From Betaproteobacteria bacterium GR16-43 (GTDB lineage Bacteria; Pseudomonadota; Gammaproteobacteria; Burkholderiales; Usitatibacteraceae), in the NCBI GenBank assembly GCA_001953215.1, contig CP019169.1, positions 1,736,001 through 1,800,000 on the forward strand: a stretch of DNA of 64,000 nt. Reading direction: 5' to 3'. The notes below the pieces were generated by a model. That model worked only from the letters and a program-made list of their open reading frames with translations, made no database searches and was not told the origin of the DNA. Of this stretch, positions 47,274 to 58,750 are shown piece after piece (the first letter of the stretch is position 1; every line of letters begins with the position of its first letter). The translations under genes and the position numbers were made by a program.

Positions 47274-48755
47274 CTAGGCCCGGCTCGCCTTCGCCTGCGC
47301 GGCGATCATCGCGCGATAGTGCTTCGCCTTCTTGAGGCTCACCGGGCTCGTGTCCACGGCGGCGTGGCCGTTCGCGAGGTGGTCCCAGATCGCGGGCAGC
47401 TGCTCGTCGCCCGGGGCGATCTTCAGCAGCATCTCGGCCGCGCGCTCGGCCTCCGCGAGATGACCACTGCGCGCCATCACCATCGCGATGCGGCCCAGCG
47501 TGTCGGCATCCAGCCGGGGCACGGGCTTCGCCTTGTCGAGGTACTCGAGGAACACTTGCCGCTGGAACTGCCGGGCCGGGCCGTCGGGATTGGGTAACGA
47601 CAACACGTAGCCCACGGACTGGTGATAGCCCTCGCTCGCCGGTTCGAATTTCGCGACCGCGTGCCATTGCCGCATCAGGTCGGCGCGCTCGGGGAAGCGA
47701 TGAGCGAGCCGCCGGAACACCACGGAGGCGCCCTTGAAATCCACCTTCGCGACGAGTGCCCGCGCGCGATCGAACTCGGCCTGGTCGAACTTCTCCTGGT
47801 CGCGTTTTTCGTGGAAAGCCTCGACGCGCTTTCCGGTGTACCGACGTGCGACCAGGCCGAGCACCGCGCCGCCCGCGAGGCCGCCGGCGTGGGCCATGTA
47901 GCCGGTGGATCCATCGCGGTCCACGAAGAACTGCAGGACCTCGTAGGCGATCCAGATCGGCAACACCACGATGCCGCGCATCGTCTTGAACCCGAAGATC
48001 ACGAACAGCCAGTAGAAGAAATTGACCTGCTTCGCGCCGAACACCACCGTGAAGAGGCCCATGAGCCCGGAGATCGCGCCCGACGCGCCCACCGACGGCA
48101 CGGTGCTGCCCGAGTGCACGAGGAAGAACAGCAGGTCGCCGGCGAGTCCGCCCAGGAGGTAGAGCGCGAGGTACCATCCCCCGCCCAACGCACTCTCGAC
48201 GGCCACGCCCACGATGAACAGGAACACCATGTTGCCGAGCAAGTGCATGAGGTCGCCATGCAGGAACATGCTCGTGATCCACGTCACGGGCCTCGGGTCG
48301 GCGGGCGTGAAGCCGAAGCGCCGGTACGACACGCGGCCTTCGAGCGCTTCGAATTTCGTGCGGTCCTCGCGCCACTTCGCGAAGCGCGGATCCTTCTCCG
48401 GCACGACGCCGCCCGCGCGCAGGCGCTTCATGAAGGCCTCGTCGTTGGCCATCGTGTTCACCAGGAACTGCGCGAGCCGGCCCTGCGTGACGCGCTCGGG
48501 GGCATCCCAGTTCGGGTCGGCTTTCTCGAGCCGCTTCACGATCCGGGCATTGGTGTCGCGCAAGTGCACCGCGTACAGCGGCAGCTCGATCGCCGGGAGC
48601 GACGACGCGAAATAGGCCTCGAGCGCCTTCTGCTGGCGTTCGTCGTCGCCGCCCTGGTAGAGCAGGAAGACGAGGCAGTTGAGGAGGATGAGCCCGATCG
48701 TGACCGGCGGCGGGCGTCGCCAGTTGAGGCCCTCGACGACCGGGACGATCAGCAC
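47274..48755 (-). CDS. Rhomboid-family intramembrane serine protease
   Basis: The protease core has HLLGNM (His171, Asn175), the catalytic GASG motif with Ser225, and the catalytic His289 in YMAHAGG. The 493-residue protein is larger than usual. About 120 residues of soluble sequence lie between the first helix (17-34) and the core, and a 190-residue TPR-like tail follows. The GTG start is preceded by AAGGGGGG. Substrates are unknown. It ends 12 bases from the stop of the opposing membrane protein and starts nine bases after the uvrA stop on the same strand. Confidence 0.9.
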   Translation of the reverse strand: MLIVPVVEGLNWRRPPPVTIGLILLNCLVFLLYQGGDDERQQKALEAYFASSLPAIELPLYAVHLRDTNARIVKRLEKADPNWDAPERVTQGRLAQFLVNTMANDEAFMKRLRAGGVVPEKDPRFAKWREDRTKFEALEGRVSYRRFGFTPADPRPVTWITSMFLHGDLMHLLGNMVFLFIVGVAVESALGGGWYLALYLLGGLAGDLLFFLVHSGSTVPSVGASGAISGLMGLFTVVFGAKQVNFFYWLFVIFGFKTMRGIVVLPIWIAYEVLQFFVDRDGSTGYMAHAGGLAGGAVLGLVARRYTGKRVEAFHEKRDQEKFDQAEFDRARALVAKVDFKGASVVFRRLAHRFPERADLMRQWHAVAKFEPASEGYHQSVGYVLSLPNPDGPARQFQRQVFLEYLDKAKPVPRLDADTLGRIAMVMARSGHLAEAERAAEMLLKIAPGDEQLPAIWDHLANGHAAVDTSPVSLKKAKHYRAMIAAQAKASRA

Positions 48756-48764
48756 GCGCCCCCC

Positions 48765-51620
<2,856 letters not shown>

Positions 51621-51711
51621 CACCTGAGCCGGAAGGGCAATCTGCTAATATACCGCAGCTTCCTTCCCTGCTTCCAACCCCTCGAAACCCCCGTTGAATA
51701 CACCGGCCCGC

Positions 51712-52938
51712 ATGAGTCCGCGCGAGCTGCGCGCCAGCCTTTCGCTGGCGGCGATCTTCGGGCTGCGCCTGTTCGGCATGTTCGTGATCCTGCCCGTCTT
51801 CGCCCTCTGGGCCGAGGGCCGGCCGGGCTGGAACCTGACCCTCGTTGGCGTGGCGCTCGGCGTCTACGGCCTCACGCAGGCGATCCTCCAGATCCCGTTC
51901 GGCTACTGGTCGGACCGGGTCGGCCGCAAGCCCGTCCTCTACGTGGGCCTGGCGATCATGGCCGCCGGCAGCTTCGTGGCCGCCTCCTCCGAATCGCCCT
52001 GGCTGGTGATCCTCGGCCGCATGCTCCAGGGCGCGGGCGCGATCTCGGCGGTGGCCATCGCGATGACGGGCGACCTCACGCGGGATAGCCAGCGCACCAA
52101 GGCCATGGCGATGATCGGCTCCACGATCGGGGCGGCCTTCGCGCTTTCCTTCGTGCTGGCGCCCTTCCTCGAACACGCCATCGGCGTCCCGGGCCTCTTC
52201 GCGATGACCGGCGTGATGTGCCTGCTCGCCATGGGCGTGGTGGCTTTCGTGGTGCCCGACGTCGAAGGCAGCCCGCGCGAGCGCGAGGCGATGGACCTGA
52301 AATCCGTGCTGCGCGACGACAACCTCGTGCGCATCAACATCGGCATCTTCATCCTGCGCATGGTGCTGATGGCGGTGTTCGTCGTCGTGCCCGGCGCGCT
52401 GGTCGCCGCGGGGTTGCCGGCCAAGGACCACTGGTGGGTCTACCTCGTCGCCGTGGGAGGCGGATTCGTGCTCATGCTGCCCGTCGTCATGGGCCATGCG
52501 GGAACGCGCGAACGCCCCATCGTGATGGGCGCCATCGCCGCGATCGGCGCGGGGATCCTCGCGCTGGCCGCGGGCCAGGGCCATCTCTACGGGATGCTCG
52601 CCGCGCTCGTCATCTTCTTCGGCGGGTTCAACGTTCTTGAAGCCAAGCTCCCGGCGCTCGTTTCGCGTGCGGCGCCGGCCGGCTCCCGCGGCGTGGCCAC
52701 GGGCGTCTTCTCGAGCATCCAGTTCCTCGGCATGTTTGCCGGGGGGTCGCTGGGCGGCGTCCTGGCGCAGCAGTTCGGCTCGCTGGCCGTGCTGGGCGCC
52801 TGCCTCGTCGCCACGGCACTCTGGCTCGTCGTAGCCTCGAAGATGGGCGACTTCGCCCCCCGTTTCGTCAATGACGAGGCCGCAAGCCTCGTTGAAGCCG
52901 AGGGCGCCGTCACCGCGGCGCCCCGGACCCACCCCTAG
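51712..52938 (+). CDS. MFS transporter (YajR-like)
   Basis: This is a 12-helix major facilitator of 408 residues. The motif-A-like [12 protein letters not shown] follows the second helix, and the family helix [17 protein letters not shown] is present. It lacks the C-terminal YAM domain of true YajR. The ATG at 51712 was preferred to an upstream TTG. The uvrA-MFS-ssb order is common in Betaproteobacteria. The substrate is unknown; drug efflux is the usual annotation. Confidence 0.88.
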   Translation: MSPRELRASLSLAAIFGLRLFGMFVILPVFALWAEGRPGWNLTLVGVALGVYGLTQAILQIPFGYWSDRVGRKPVLYVGLAIMAAGSFVAASSESPWLVILGRMLQGAGAISAVAIAMTGDLTRDSQRTKAMAMIGSTIGAAFALSFVLAPFLEHAIGVPGLFAMTGVMCLLAMGVVAFVVPDVEGSPREREAMDLKSVLRDDNLVRINIGIFILRMVLMAVFVVVPGALVAAGLPAKDHWWVYLVAVGGGFVLMLPVVMGHAGTRERPIVMGAIAAIGAGILALAAGQGHLYGMLAALVIFFGGFNVLEAKLPALVSRAAPAGSRGVATGVFSSIQFLGMFAGGSLGGVLAQQFGSLAVLGACLVATALWLVVASKMGDFAPRFVNDEAASLVEAEGAVTAAPRTHP

Positions 52939-52951
52939 GAGGAGTAAACAA

Positions 52952-53428
52952 ATGGCATCCGTGAACAAAGTGATCCTGGTCGGCAACCTCGGGCGTGACC
53001 CGGAAACGCGCTACATGCCGGAGGGGGGTGCGGTGACCAACATCAGCATCGCCACCACGGATACGTGGAAGGACAAGACCTCCGGCGAGAAGCAGGAGAA
53101 GACGGAGTGGCACCGCGTCGCGTTCTTCGGCCGCCTGGCCGAGATCGCAGGCGAGTACCTGAAGAAAGGCAGCCAGGTCTACGTCGAAGGCCGCCTGCAG
53201 ACCCGCGAGTGGGAGAAGGACGGCGTGAAGCGCTACACCACCGAGATCATCGCGGACCGCATGCAGATGCTCGGCTCGCGCCAGGGCATGGGCGGTGGCG
53301 ATCGTGAAGGCGGTGGCGGCGGCGGTGGTGGCGAGTCGCGTCCCCCCAGCGGCGGCGGCGGCGCGAAGCCGGCGGCCGCCAAGGGCGGCGGCAAGTTCGA
53401 CGACTTCGAGGACGACATTCCGTTCTAG
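52952..53428 (+). CDS. ssb: Single-stranded DNA-binding protein
   Basis: SSB coats single-stranded DNA in replication and repair. The 158-residue product has the OB fold ([30 protein letters not shown]), a Gly-rich linker with a long glycine run, and the acidic tail DFEDDIPF that recruits partner proteins. TAGGAGGAG precedes the ATG. A strong terminator follows. Confidence 0.98.
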   Translation: MASVNKVILVGNLGRDPETRYMPEGGAVTNISIATTDTWKDKTSGEKQEKTEWHRVAFFGRLAEIAGEYLKKGSQVYVEGRLQTREWEKDGVKRYTTEIIADRMQMLGSRQGMGGGDREGGGGGGGGESRPPSGGGGAKPAAAKGGGKFDDFEDDIPF

Positions 53429-53441
53429 GGCGTACGAATGG

Positions 53442-53467
53442 AAAAGGGCCCCGATGGGGCCCTTTTT
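53442..53467 (+). terminator. Intrinsic terminator after ssb
   Basis: AAAAGGGCCCC (53442-53452), GAT loop and GGGGCCCTTTTT (53456-53467) form an 11-base-pair stem and T-tract, 13 bases after the ssb stop. Confidence 0.93.
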
Positions 53468-53543
53468 CCGACGCGCGCGATCCGGATGCCGCTGGATTGC
53501 GGATCGCAACGCAGCCTTCGGGGTCCCATGGCAAACTCGGGCG

Positions 53544-53572
53544 CTTGAAACCCATCGATCGCAGCCCCATTT
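53544..53572 (+). promoter_or_regulatory. Sigma-32 heat-shock promoter of htpX
   Basis: CTTGAAA (53544-53550), a 14-base spacer and CCCCATTT (53565-53572) match the heat-shock consensus almost perfectly. The start codon lies about 50 bases downstream. htpX is a known heat-shock gene in other proteobacteria. Confidence 0.82.
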
Positions 53573-53628
53573 TTCCCTGAGAAACCGCCCGAGCTCGGGC
53601 GCCGCGCGAAACACCCAAAGGACCGCTC

Positions 53629-54504
53629 ATGAAGAGAGTCTTCCTGTTCATCGTCACCAACCTCGCCGTGATGTTGGTGCTCACCGTCGTGCTGAACGTG
53701 CTGGGAGTGGACCGCTTCCTGCGCGGCAGCGGCCTCAACATCCCGATGCTGGCGGCGTTTTCGCTGATCGTCGGATTCACCGGATCGATCTTCTCGCTCC
53801 TCATCTCCAAGCCGATGGCCAAGTGGAGCACCGGGGCGCACGTGATCGAGACGCCGCAAACCGGCGACGAACAATGGCTGGTCGGCACCGTGCGCCGCCA
53901 TGCCGAGAAGGCCGGCATCGGCATGCCCGAGGTCGCCATCTACGAAGGCGAGCCGAATGCGTTCGCCACCGGCGCGTTTCGCAATTCCTCGCTGGTCGCC
54001 GTCTCCACCGGCCTGCTGCAATCGATGACCCGCGAGGAAGTCGATGCGGTGCTGGGCCACGAGATCGCGCACGTCGCCAACGGCGACATGGTCACGTTGA
54101 CGCTCATCCAGGGCGTGGTGAACACCTTCGTGGTATTCCTCTCGCGCATCGTGGGCTACTTCGTCGACAAGGCGATCATCAAGAATGACCGCGACGGCCC
54201 GGGCATCGGCTACTACGCGACGGTGGTCGTTTGCGAGATCGTCTTCGGCATCCTCGCCTCGATGATCGTCATGTGGTTCTCGCGCTACCGCGAGTTCCGC
54301 GCCGACGCGGGCTCCGCCGCGCTCATGGGTTCGCCGCGCCCGATGGTGGCCGCGCTGCGCCGCCTGGGCGGGCTCGAGCCCGGCGCGTTGCCGCAGACGA
54401 TCCGCGCGATGGGCATCAGCGATCGCCCGGGCTGGATGGCGCTCTTCTCCAGCCACCCGCCGATCGAGGATCGCATCGCCGCGCTGGAGTCTCGCAAGGG
54501 GTAA
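53629..54504 (+). CDS. htpX: HtpX, membrane zinc protease
   Basis: HtpX degrades damaged membrane proteins together with FtsH. The 291-residue protein has two N-terminal helices, the zinc motif His144-Glu-x2-His148 in [11 protein letters not shown], two more helices and the third ligand region [12 protein letters not shown]. The C-terminal [14 protein letters not shown] is standard. Its own sigma-32 promoter and terminator make it a monocistronic heat-shock gene. Confidence 0.97.
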   Translation: MKRVFLFIVTNLAVMLVLTVVLNVLGVDRFLRGSGLNIPMLAAFSLIVGFTGSIFSLLISKPMAKWSTGAHVIETPQTGDEQWLVGTVRRHAEKAGIGMPEVAIYEGEPNAFATGAFRNSSLVAVSTGLLQSMTREEVDAVLGHEIAHVANGDMVTLTLIQGVVNTFVVFLSRIVGYFVDKAIIKNDRDGPGIGYYATVVVCEIVFGILASMIVMWFSRYREFRADAGSAALMGSPRPMVAALRRLGGLEPGALPQTIRAMGISDRPGWMALFSSHPPIEDRIAALESRKG

Positions 54505-54517
54505 TTCGCGGTCGCGC

Positions 54518-54523
54518 TATAAT
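54518..54523 (+). promoter_or_regulatory. Consensus TATAAT box just before the htpX terminator
   Basis: A perfect TATAAT lies 14 bases after the htpX stop and eight bases before the terminator stem. No -35 is visible at 17 bases. It may start a transcript for the downstream MFS gene. Confidence 0.4.
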
Positions 54524-54530
54524 TCCGAAA

Positions 54531-54561
54531 CGCCGCAGCCTGCGCTGCGGCGTTTTCTTTT
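54531..54561 (+). terminator. Intrinsic terminator after htpX
   Basis: CGCCGCAGC (54531-54539), CTGC loop and GCTGCGGCG (54544-54552) form a perfect nine-base-pair stem followed by TTTTCTTTT. The next start codon is only seven bases beyond it. Confidence 0.92.
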
Positions 54562-54567
54562 CCGGAA

Positions 54568-55716
54568 ATGCCGCTCGCCGCACTGATCGTCATCACCATC
54601 CTCGCCCACTCGGCCTTCAACGGCAGCCGGGTGACGATCTCGCTGTACGCACTTTCCCTCGGCGCCTCGCCGCTCACCGTCGGCTTCCTCATCTCGCTCT
54701 ACTCCGCCTTGCCGATGTTCCTCGGCGTCGCGGCGGGCCGCATGATCGATCGCGTGGGAATGCGCGGGCCGCTGATGGTCTCCACCACCGTGCTCGTCGC
54801 CGCGGTGGCGTTGCCCGGGATCGTGCCCACGCTCTACCCGCTGTACGTCGCGGCGGCGTGCATCGGCACGTCGTTCATGGTGTTCCACATCTCCGTGCAG
54901 CACATGGTGGGCGAGAGCAGCAAGCCGGAGGACCGGCGCAACAACTTCGGCTGGCTCGCCCTGGGCTTCGCGACCTCGAACTTCATCGGGCCGGTGTTCT
55001 CGGGGTTCTGCATCGACGGCCTGGGCCACCAGGACACGTTCCTGCTGCTCTCCGGCTTCGCGCTTGCCGCGCTGTTCCTGCTGTACAAGCGCCGCGGCGA
55101 GATGCGGCACTCCCCGCACGGCACCACGCCGACCCACCACGGCGGCGCGCTCGAGCTGCTGCGCATCGCGGAGCTGCGCCGCGTCTTCATCTGCACGGGC
55201 CTGCTCGCCAGCGCGTGGGACCTCTTCGTGTTCGCGATGCCGATCTACGGGACCTCGATCGGCCTCTCGGCCAGCACGATCGGACTCATCCTCGGCAGCT
55301 TCGCGGCCGCGACGTTCCTCGTGCGGCTCCTCCTGCCCTGGCTCACGCGCCGCATCCGCGAGTGGACGATGATCGCGCTCACGTTCGCGATCGCCTTCAC
55401 GGCCTATGTGCTCTTTCCCCTCGTGAGCAGCGTCGTGCTGCTTTCGGCCATCGCGTTCCTGCTGGGGTTGGGCCTCGGCGCCACGCAGCCGTCGGTGATG
55501 TCGCTGATGTACGCCACGGCTCCCGAGGGGCGGGCGGGCGAGGCCATGGGCGTGCGCTCCACGGTGCTCAACGTGAGCCACACGATCCTGCCGCTGCTCT
55601 TCGGCGGTGCCGGCGCGGCGCTGGGCATGTCGCCCGTGTTCTGGACCATGGCGGCCTTCCTGGCCGTGGGCGGGCGCATCGCCGACAAGAGGCGCCGGGA
55701 GCCGGCCGGGCCATGA
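54568..55716 (+). CDS. MFS transporter
   Basis: This 382-residue protein has about 12 membrane helices and the loop motif GRMIDRVGMRGPL after the second helix. It is distinct from the MFS protein at 51712. The start MPLAALIVITILAH is only seven bases after the htpX terminator T-tract, with a weak CCGGA ribosome-binding site. Substrate is unknown. Confidence 0.85.
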   Translation: MPLAALIVITILAHSAFNGSRVTISLYALSLGASPLTVGFLISLYSALPMFLGVAAGRMIDRVGMRGPLMVSTTVLVAAVALPGIVPTLYPLYVAAACIGTSFMVFHISVQHMVGESSKPEDRRNNFGWLALGFATSNFIGPVFSGFCIDGLGHQDTFLLLSGFALAALFLLYKRRGEMRHSPHGTTPTHHGGALELLRIAELRRVFICTGLLASAWDLFVFAMPIYGTSIGLSASTIGLILGSFAAATFLVRLLLPWLTRRIREWTMIALTFAIAFTAYVLFPLVSSVVLLSAIAFLLGLGLGATQPSVMSLMYATAPEGRAGEAMGVRSTVLNVSHTILPLLFGGAGAALGMSPVFWTMAAFLAVGGRIADKRRREPAGP

Positions 55717-55778
55717 CGCGGTGCACAACGCTTAAGTGCTTCTGTTAAAATCGGTTTTTCCCAGTTTTCGGAGCGCAC

Positions 55779-56186
55779 ATGCCCATCTACGAGTACAAGT
55801 GCTCGGGTTGCGGCCACCAGGAGGAATTCCTCCAGAAATTGAGCGATCCGCCGCAGACCAAGTGCCCGGCATGCGGCCAGGAGACGTTCTCGAAGATGGT
55901 CACGGCCGCCGGCTTCCAGCTGAAGGGCAGCGGCTGGTACGTGACCGACTTCCGCGGCGGCTCCGGCGCGGGCAAGGCCACCGGCAAGCCCACGGGCGCG
56001 AGCTCCGGCGAGTCGGCGGGCGATTCGAAATCCGGCGAGTCGAAATCCGGCGAATCGAAATCGGGTGAGTCCAAATCGTCCGGGTCGACCTCGGGCGAAT
56101 CGAAACCCGCGGCGGCGAAATCCGAAACCAAATCCGAGTCCAAGCCGGCGTCGAAGCCCGCGGGCACCGGCACCACCGGCGACTGA
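55779..56186 (+). CDS. FmdB-family zinc ribbon protein
   Basis: The first 60 residues form the FmdB zinc ribbon: MPIYEYKCSGCGHQEEF and KCPACGQ supply four cysteines. Family function is unclear. The remaining half of the 135-residue protein is a low-complexity Ser/Lys/Gly/Glu tail with repeated SKSGE units. A TAAAAT box lies 28 bases upstream but no good -35 is seen. DUF502 and aspS follow, the usual betaproteobacterial order. Confidence 0.9.
   Translation: MPIYEYKCSGCGHQEEFLQKLSDPPQTKCPACGQETFSKMVTAAGFQLKGSGWYVTDFRGGSGAGKATGKPTGASSGESAGDSKSGESKSGESKSGESKSSGSTSGESKPAAAKSETKSESKPASKPAGTGTTGD
56025..56069 (+). repeat. 15-bp tandem repeat within the fmdB-like gene
   Basis: Three in-frame copies of a 15-base unit close to TCGAAATCCGGCGAG encode the SKSGE repeats; a degenerate fourth follows. 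The unit length keeps the frame, so copy-number change would only alter tail length. Confidence 0.8.
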
Positions 56187-56192
56187 GTGGGG

Positions 56193-56861
56193 ATGCCCAT
56201 CGGAACCCTCAGGCGATACTTCATCGCCGGCCTCCTGGTGTGGATCCCCCTCGGGATCACGCTGTGGCTGCTGAAGCTTGCCGTCGACGTCATGGACCAG
56301 TCGCTGCTCCTGCTTCCGGACGGCGTGACCACCGAGGCGTTGTTCGGCTTCCACGTGCCCGGCCTGGGCATCATCCTCACGCTCGCGATCCTGCTCGTAA
56401 CGGGGGCCTTCGCCGCGAACTTCTTCGGACGCAAGCTCCTTTCGCTGGGAGACGCGGCGGTGAGCCGCATCCCCATCGTGCGTTCGATCTACGGCGGCGT
56501 GAAGCAGATCAGCGACACGCTCTTCTCCTCCGAGGGCCAGGCTTTCCGCCGCGCCGTGCTGGTGCGCTATCCGCACGCCGGTTCGTGGACGGTCGCGCTC
56601 GTCACCGGCACGCCGCGCCATGAAGTGACCGACCACGTGGGGCACGACCAGGTCGGCGTTTTCGTGCCGACCACGCCCAACATCACGGCGGGTTTTTTCC
56701 TGATCGTCCCGCGCGCGGAGACGATCGAGCTCGAGATGAGCGTGGACGACGCGCTCAAGTACATCATCTCCATGGGCGTGGCCGAGCCGCCGCGCCGCAA
56801 CCGGCCCGAGAGCGAATCCTCCGGGACCGACCCCGATCCGCGGCCGTCGCCGACAAAGTAG
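56193..56861 (+). CDS. DUF502 (COG2928) membrane protein
   Basis: This 222-residue protein has two N-terminal membrane helices (about residues 10-30 and 52-75) and a soluble domain with RIPIVRSIYGGVKQISDTL and FVPTTPNITAGFFLIVPR, both typical of DUF502. Function is unknown. The ATG at 56193 was chosen; a GTG at 56187 is possible. The C-terminus is Pro/Ser/Asp-rich. It lies between fmdB and aspS. Confidence 0.92.
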   Translation: MPIGTLRRYFIAGLLVWIPLGITLWLLKLAVDVMDQSLLLLPDGVTTEALFGFHVPGLGIILTLAILLVTGAFAANFFGRKLLSLGDAAVSRIPIVRSIYGGVKQISDTLFSSEGQAFRRAVLVRYPHAGSWTVALVTGTPRHEVTDHVGHDQVGVFVPTTPNITAGFFLIVPRAETIELEMSVDDALKYIISMGVAEPPRRNRPESESSGTDPDPRPSPTK

Positions 56862-56892
56862 GCGACGGCGATCCAGCGCGAAAACACACTGG

Positions 56893-56912
56893 GTTCCCGC
56901 GCTCGCGGGAAC
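56893..56912 (+). repeat. Palindromic GTTCCCGC/GCGGGAAC element before aspS
   Basis: A perfect eight-base-pair stem with a GCTC loop lies in the 75-base gap before aspS. Very similar GGTTCCCGCG...CGCGGGAAC elements recur in proteobacterial genomes, so it may be a REP-like repeat. Confidence 0.5.
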
Positions 56913-56936
56913 GAAACGAACGCGGAAACGAGAGAC

Positions 56937-58703
56937 ATGCGAACCGAATACTGTGGATTGACCGACACCCGCTTCCTCGGCCAGAGCGTCACGCTCTACG
57001 GCTGGGCCCACCGCCGCCGCGACCACGGGGGCGTGATCTTCATCGACCTGCGCGACCGAGAGGGCCTCGTGCAAGTGGTGAGCGACCCCGACCGGAAGGA
57101 AACCTTCGCCACCGCCGACTCGGTGCGAAACGAGTTCGTGCTGCGCGTGACCGGCATCGTGCGCCGCCGCCCGGAAGGCACCGTGAACACGGAGCTGAAG
57201 AGTGGCGAGATCGAAGTGCTCGCCCACGAGATCGAGGTGCTGAATCCCTCGCTCACGCCGCCGTTCATGATGGACGACGAGCAGATCTCCGAGGAGGTGC
57301 GCCTCAAGTACCGCTACCTCGACCTGCGCCGCCCGGCGATGCAGCGCATCCTGCGCATGCGCCACCAGACCGCGAAGGCCGTACGCGAATACCTCGACGA
57401 CAACGGATTCACCGACGTCGAGACGCCCGTGCTCTACAAGAGCACGCCCGAGGGCGCGCGCGAGTTCCTCGTGCCCTCGCGCATCCACGACGGCCAGTTC
57501 TACGCGCTGCCGCAATCGCCGCAGCTCTTCAAGCAGATCCTCATGGTCGCGGGCTACGACCGCTACTACCAGATCGTGAAGTGCTTCCGCGACGAGGACC
57601 TGCGCGCCGACCGCCAGCCCGAATTCACGCAGATCGACATCGAGACCTCGTTCCTGTCGGAGCGCGAGATCCAGGACATCATGGAAGGCCTCATCCGCCA
57701 CGTGTGGAAGCGCGTGCTGGACGTGGACCTCCCGCCGTTCCCGCGCCTCACGTATGCCGAGGCCGTGTCGAAGTACGGCAGCGACAAGCCCGACCTGCGC
57801 GTGAAGCTGGAGCTCACCGAACTCACGGATGTGGTGAAGGACGCCGGCTTCAAGGTGTTCAAGTCCGCCGCCGAGTTGAAGGACGGCCGTGTCGCGGCGC
57901 TGCGCGTGCCCGGTGGCAACGAGCAGTTCACGCGGAAGGAACTGGACGACCTGGCGCCCTTCGTCGCGATCTACGGCGCGAAGGGCCTCGCCTACATCCG
58001 CGTGAACGACCCGTCGAAGCTGAACGAGGAGGGCCTGCAGTCGCCGATCGTGAAGTTTCTTTCCCCCGACATCCTCAAGGCGATCCTCGAGCGCACCGGG
58101 GCGAAGGCCGGCGACGTGCTGTTCTTCGGCGCGGACCGCCGCAAGGTCGTGAACGACGCGATGGGCGCGCTGCGGTCGAAGGTCGGCCACGAGAAGGGCC
58201 ACGCCGAGAAAGCCTGGCGCCCGTGCTGGGTGCTGGACTTCCCCGCGTTCGAGTACGACGAGGACAACAAGCGCTGGAACGCCGCGCACCATCCGTTCAC
58301 GTCGCCGAAGGACGAGCACGTGCAGTTCCTCGACAGCGACCCCTCGAAGGTGCTCGCCAAGGCCTACGACATCGCGCTGAACGGCTGGGAGCTGGGCGGC
58401 GGCTCGGTGCGGATCCACCGCGCGGAGATCCAGTCGAAGCAGTTCGCGACGCTCGGCATCGGCGAGGCGGAGCAGCGCGCGAAGTTCGGCTGGCTGCTCG
58501 ACGCGCTCGCGTATGGCGCGCCGCCGCACGGCGGCATCGCATTCGGCCTGGACCGCATGGTGGCGATGCTGGCCGGCGTGGACCAGATCCGCGACGTGAT
58601 GGCTTTCCCGAAGACGCAGCGCGGGCAGGACCTCATGGTCGAGACGCCCACGCCCGTGACCGAGAAGCAGCTGCGCGAGCTGCACATCAAGCTGCGGAAC
58701 TAA
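56937..58703 (+). CDS. aspS: Aspartyl-tRNA synthetase
   Basis: AspRS charges tRNA-Asp. The 588-residue bacterial-type enzyme has the N-terminal OB anticodon-binding domain, class II motif 2 ([18 protein letters not shown]), the large GAD insertion and motif 3 (GLDRM). Whether it is discriminating or also charges tRNA-Asn depends on gatCAB, which is not in the window. Confidence 0.98.
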   Translation: MRTEYCGLTDTRFLGQSVTLYGWAHRRRDHGGVIFIDLRDREGLVQVVSDPDRKETFATADSVRNEFVLRVTGIVRRRPEGTVNTELKSGEIEVLAHEIEVLNPSLTPPFMMDDEQISEEVRLKYRYLDLRRPAMQRILRMRHQTAKAVREYLDDNGFTDVETPVLYKSTPEGAREFLVPSRIHDGQFYALPQSPQLFKQILMVAGYDRYYQIVKCFRDEDLRADRQPEFTQIDIETSFLSEREIQDIMEGLIRHVWKRVLDVDLPPFPRLTYAEAVSKYGSDKPDLRVKLELTELTDVVKDAGFKVFKSAAELKDGRVAALRVPGGNEQFTRKELDDLAPFVAIYGAKGLAYIRVNDPSKLNEEGLQSPIVKFLSPDILKAILERTGAKAGDVLFFGADRRKVVNDAMGALRSKVGHEKGHAEKAWRPCWVLDFPAFEYDEDNKRWNAAHHPFTSPKDEHVQFLDSDPSKVLAKAYDIALNGWELGGGSVRIHRAEIQSKQFATLGIGEAEQRAKFGWLLDALAYGAPPHGGIAFGLDRMVAMLAGVDQIRDVMAFPKTQRGQDLMVETPTPVTEKQLRELHIKLRN

Positions 58704-58720
58704 GGCGAGAGGCTTCCTCC

Positions 58721-58750
58721 GCAGATGAACGCAGATACACGCCGATGAAC
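58721..58750 (+). repeat. Three 10-bp tandem units overlapping the iaaA start
   Basis: GCAGATGAAC, GCAGATACAC and GCCGATGAAC follow one another without gaps. The iaaA ATG lies in the third unit. This sequence is similar to a widespread intergenic repeat whose antisense reading gives FICVHLR-like peptides. Confidence 0.65.

Noticed and set aside
51621-51711. LexA/SOS box upstream of uvrA
   Set aside because: No CTGT-N8-ACAG match is seen. A weak TTGGAA-TATATT pair on the minus strand has a 19-base spacer and was not listed as a feature.
53310-53400. Glycine-rich GGC runs in ssb as a microsatellite
   Set aside because: A Gly-rich linker before the acidic tail is normal in SSB proteins.
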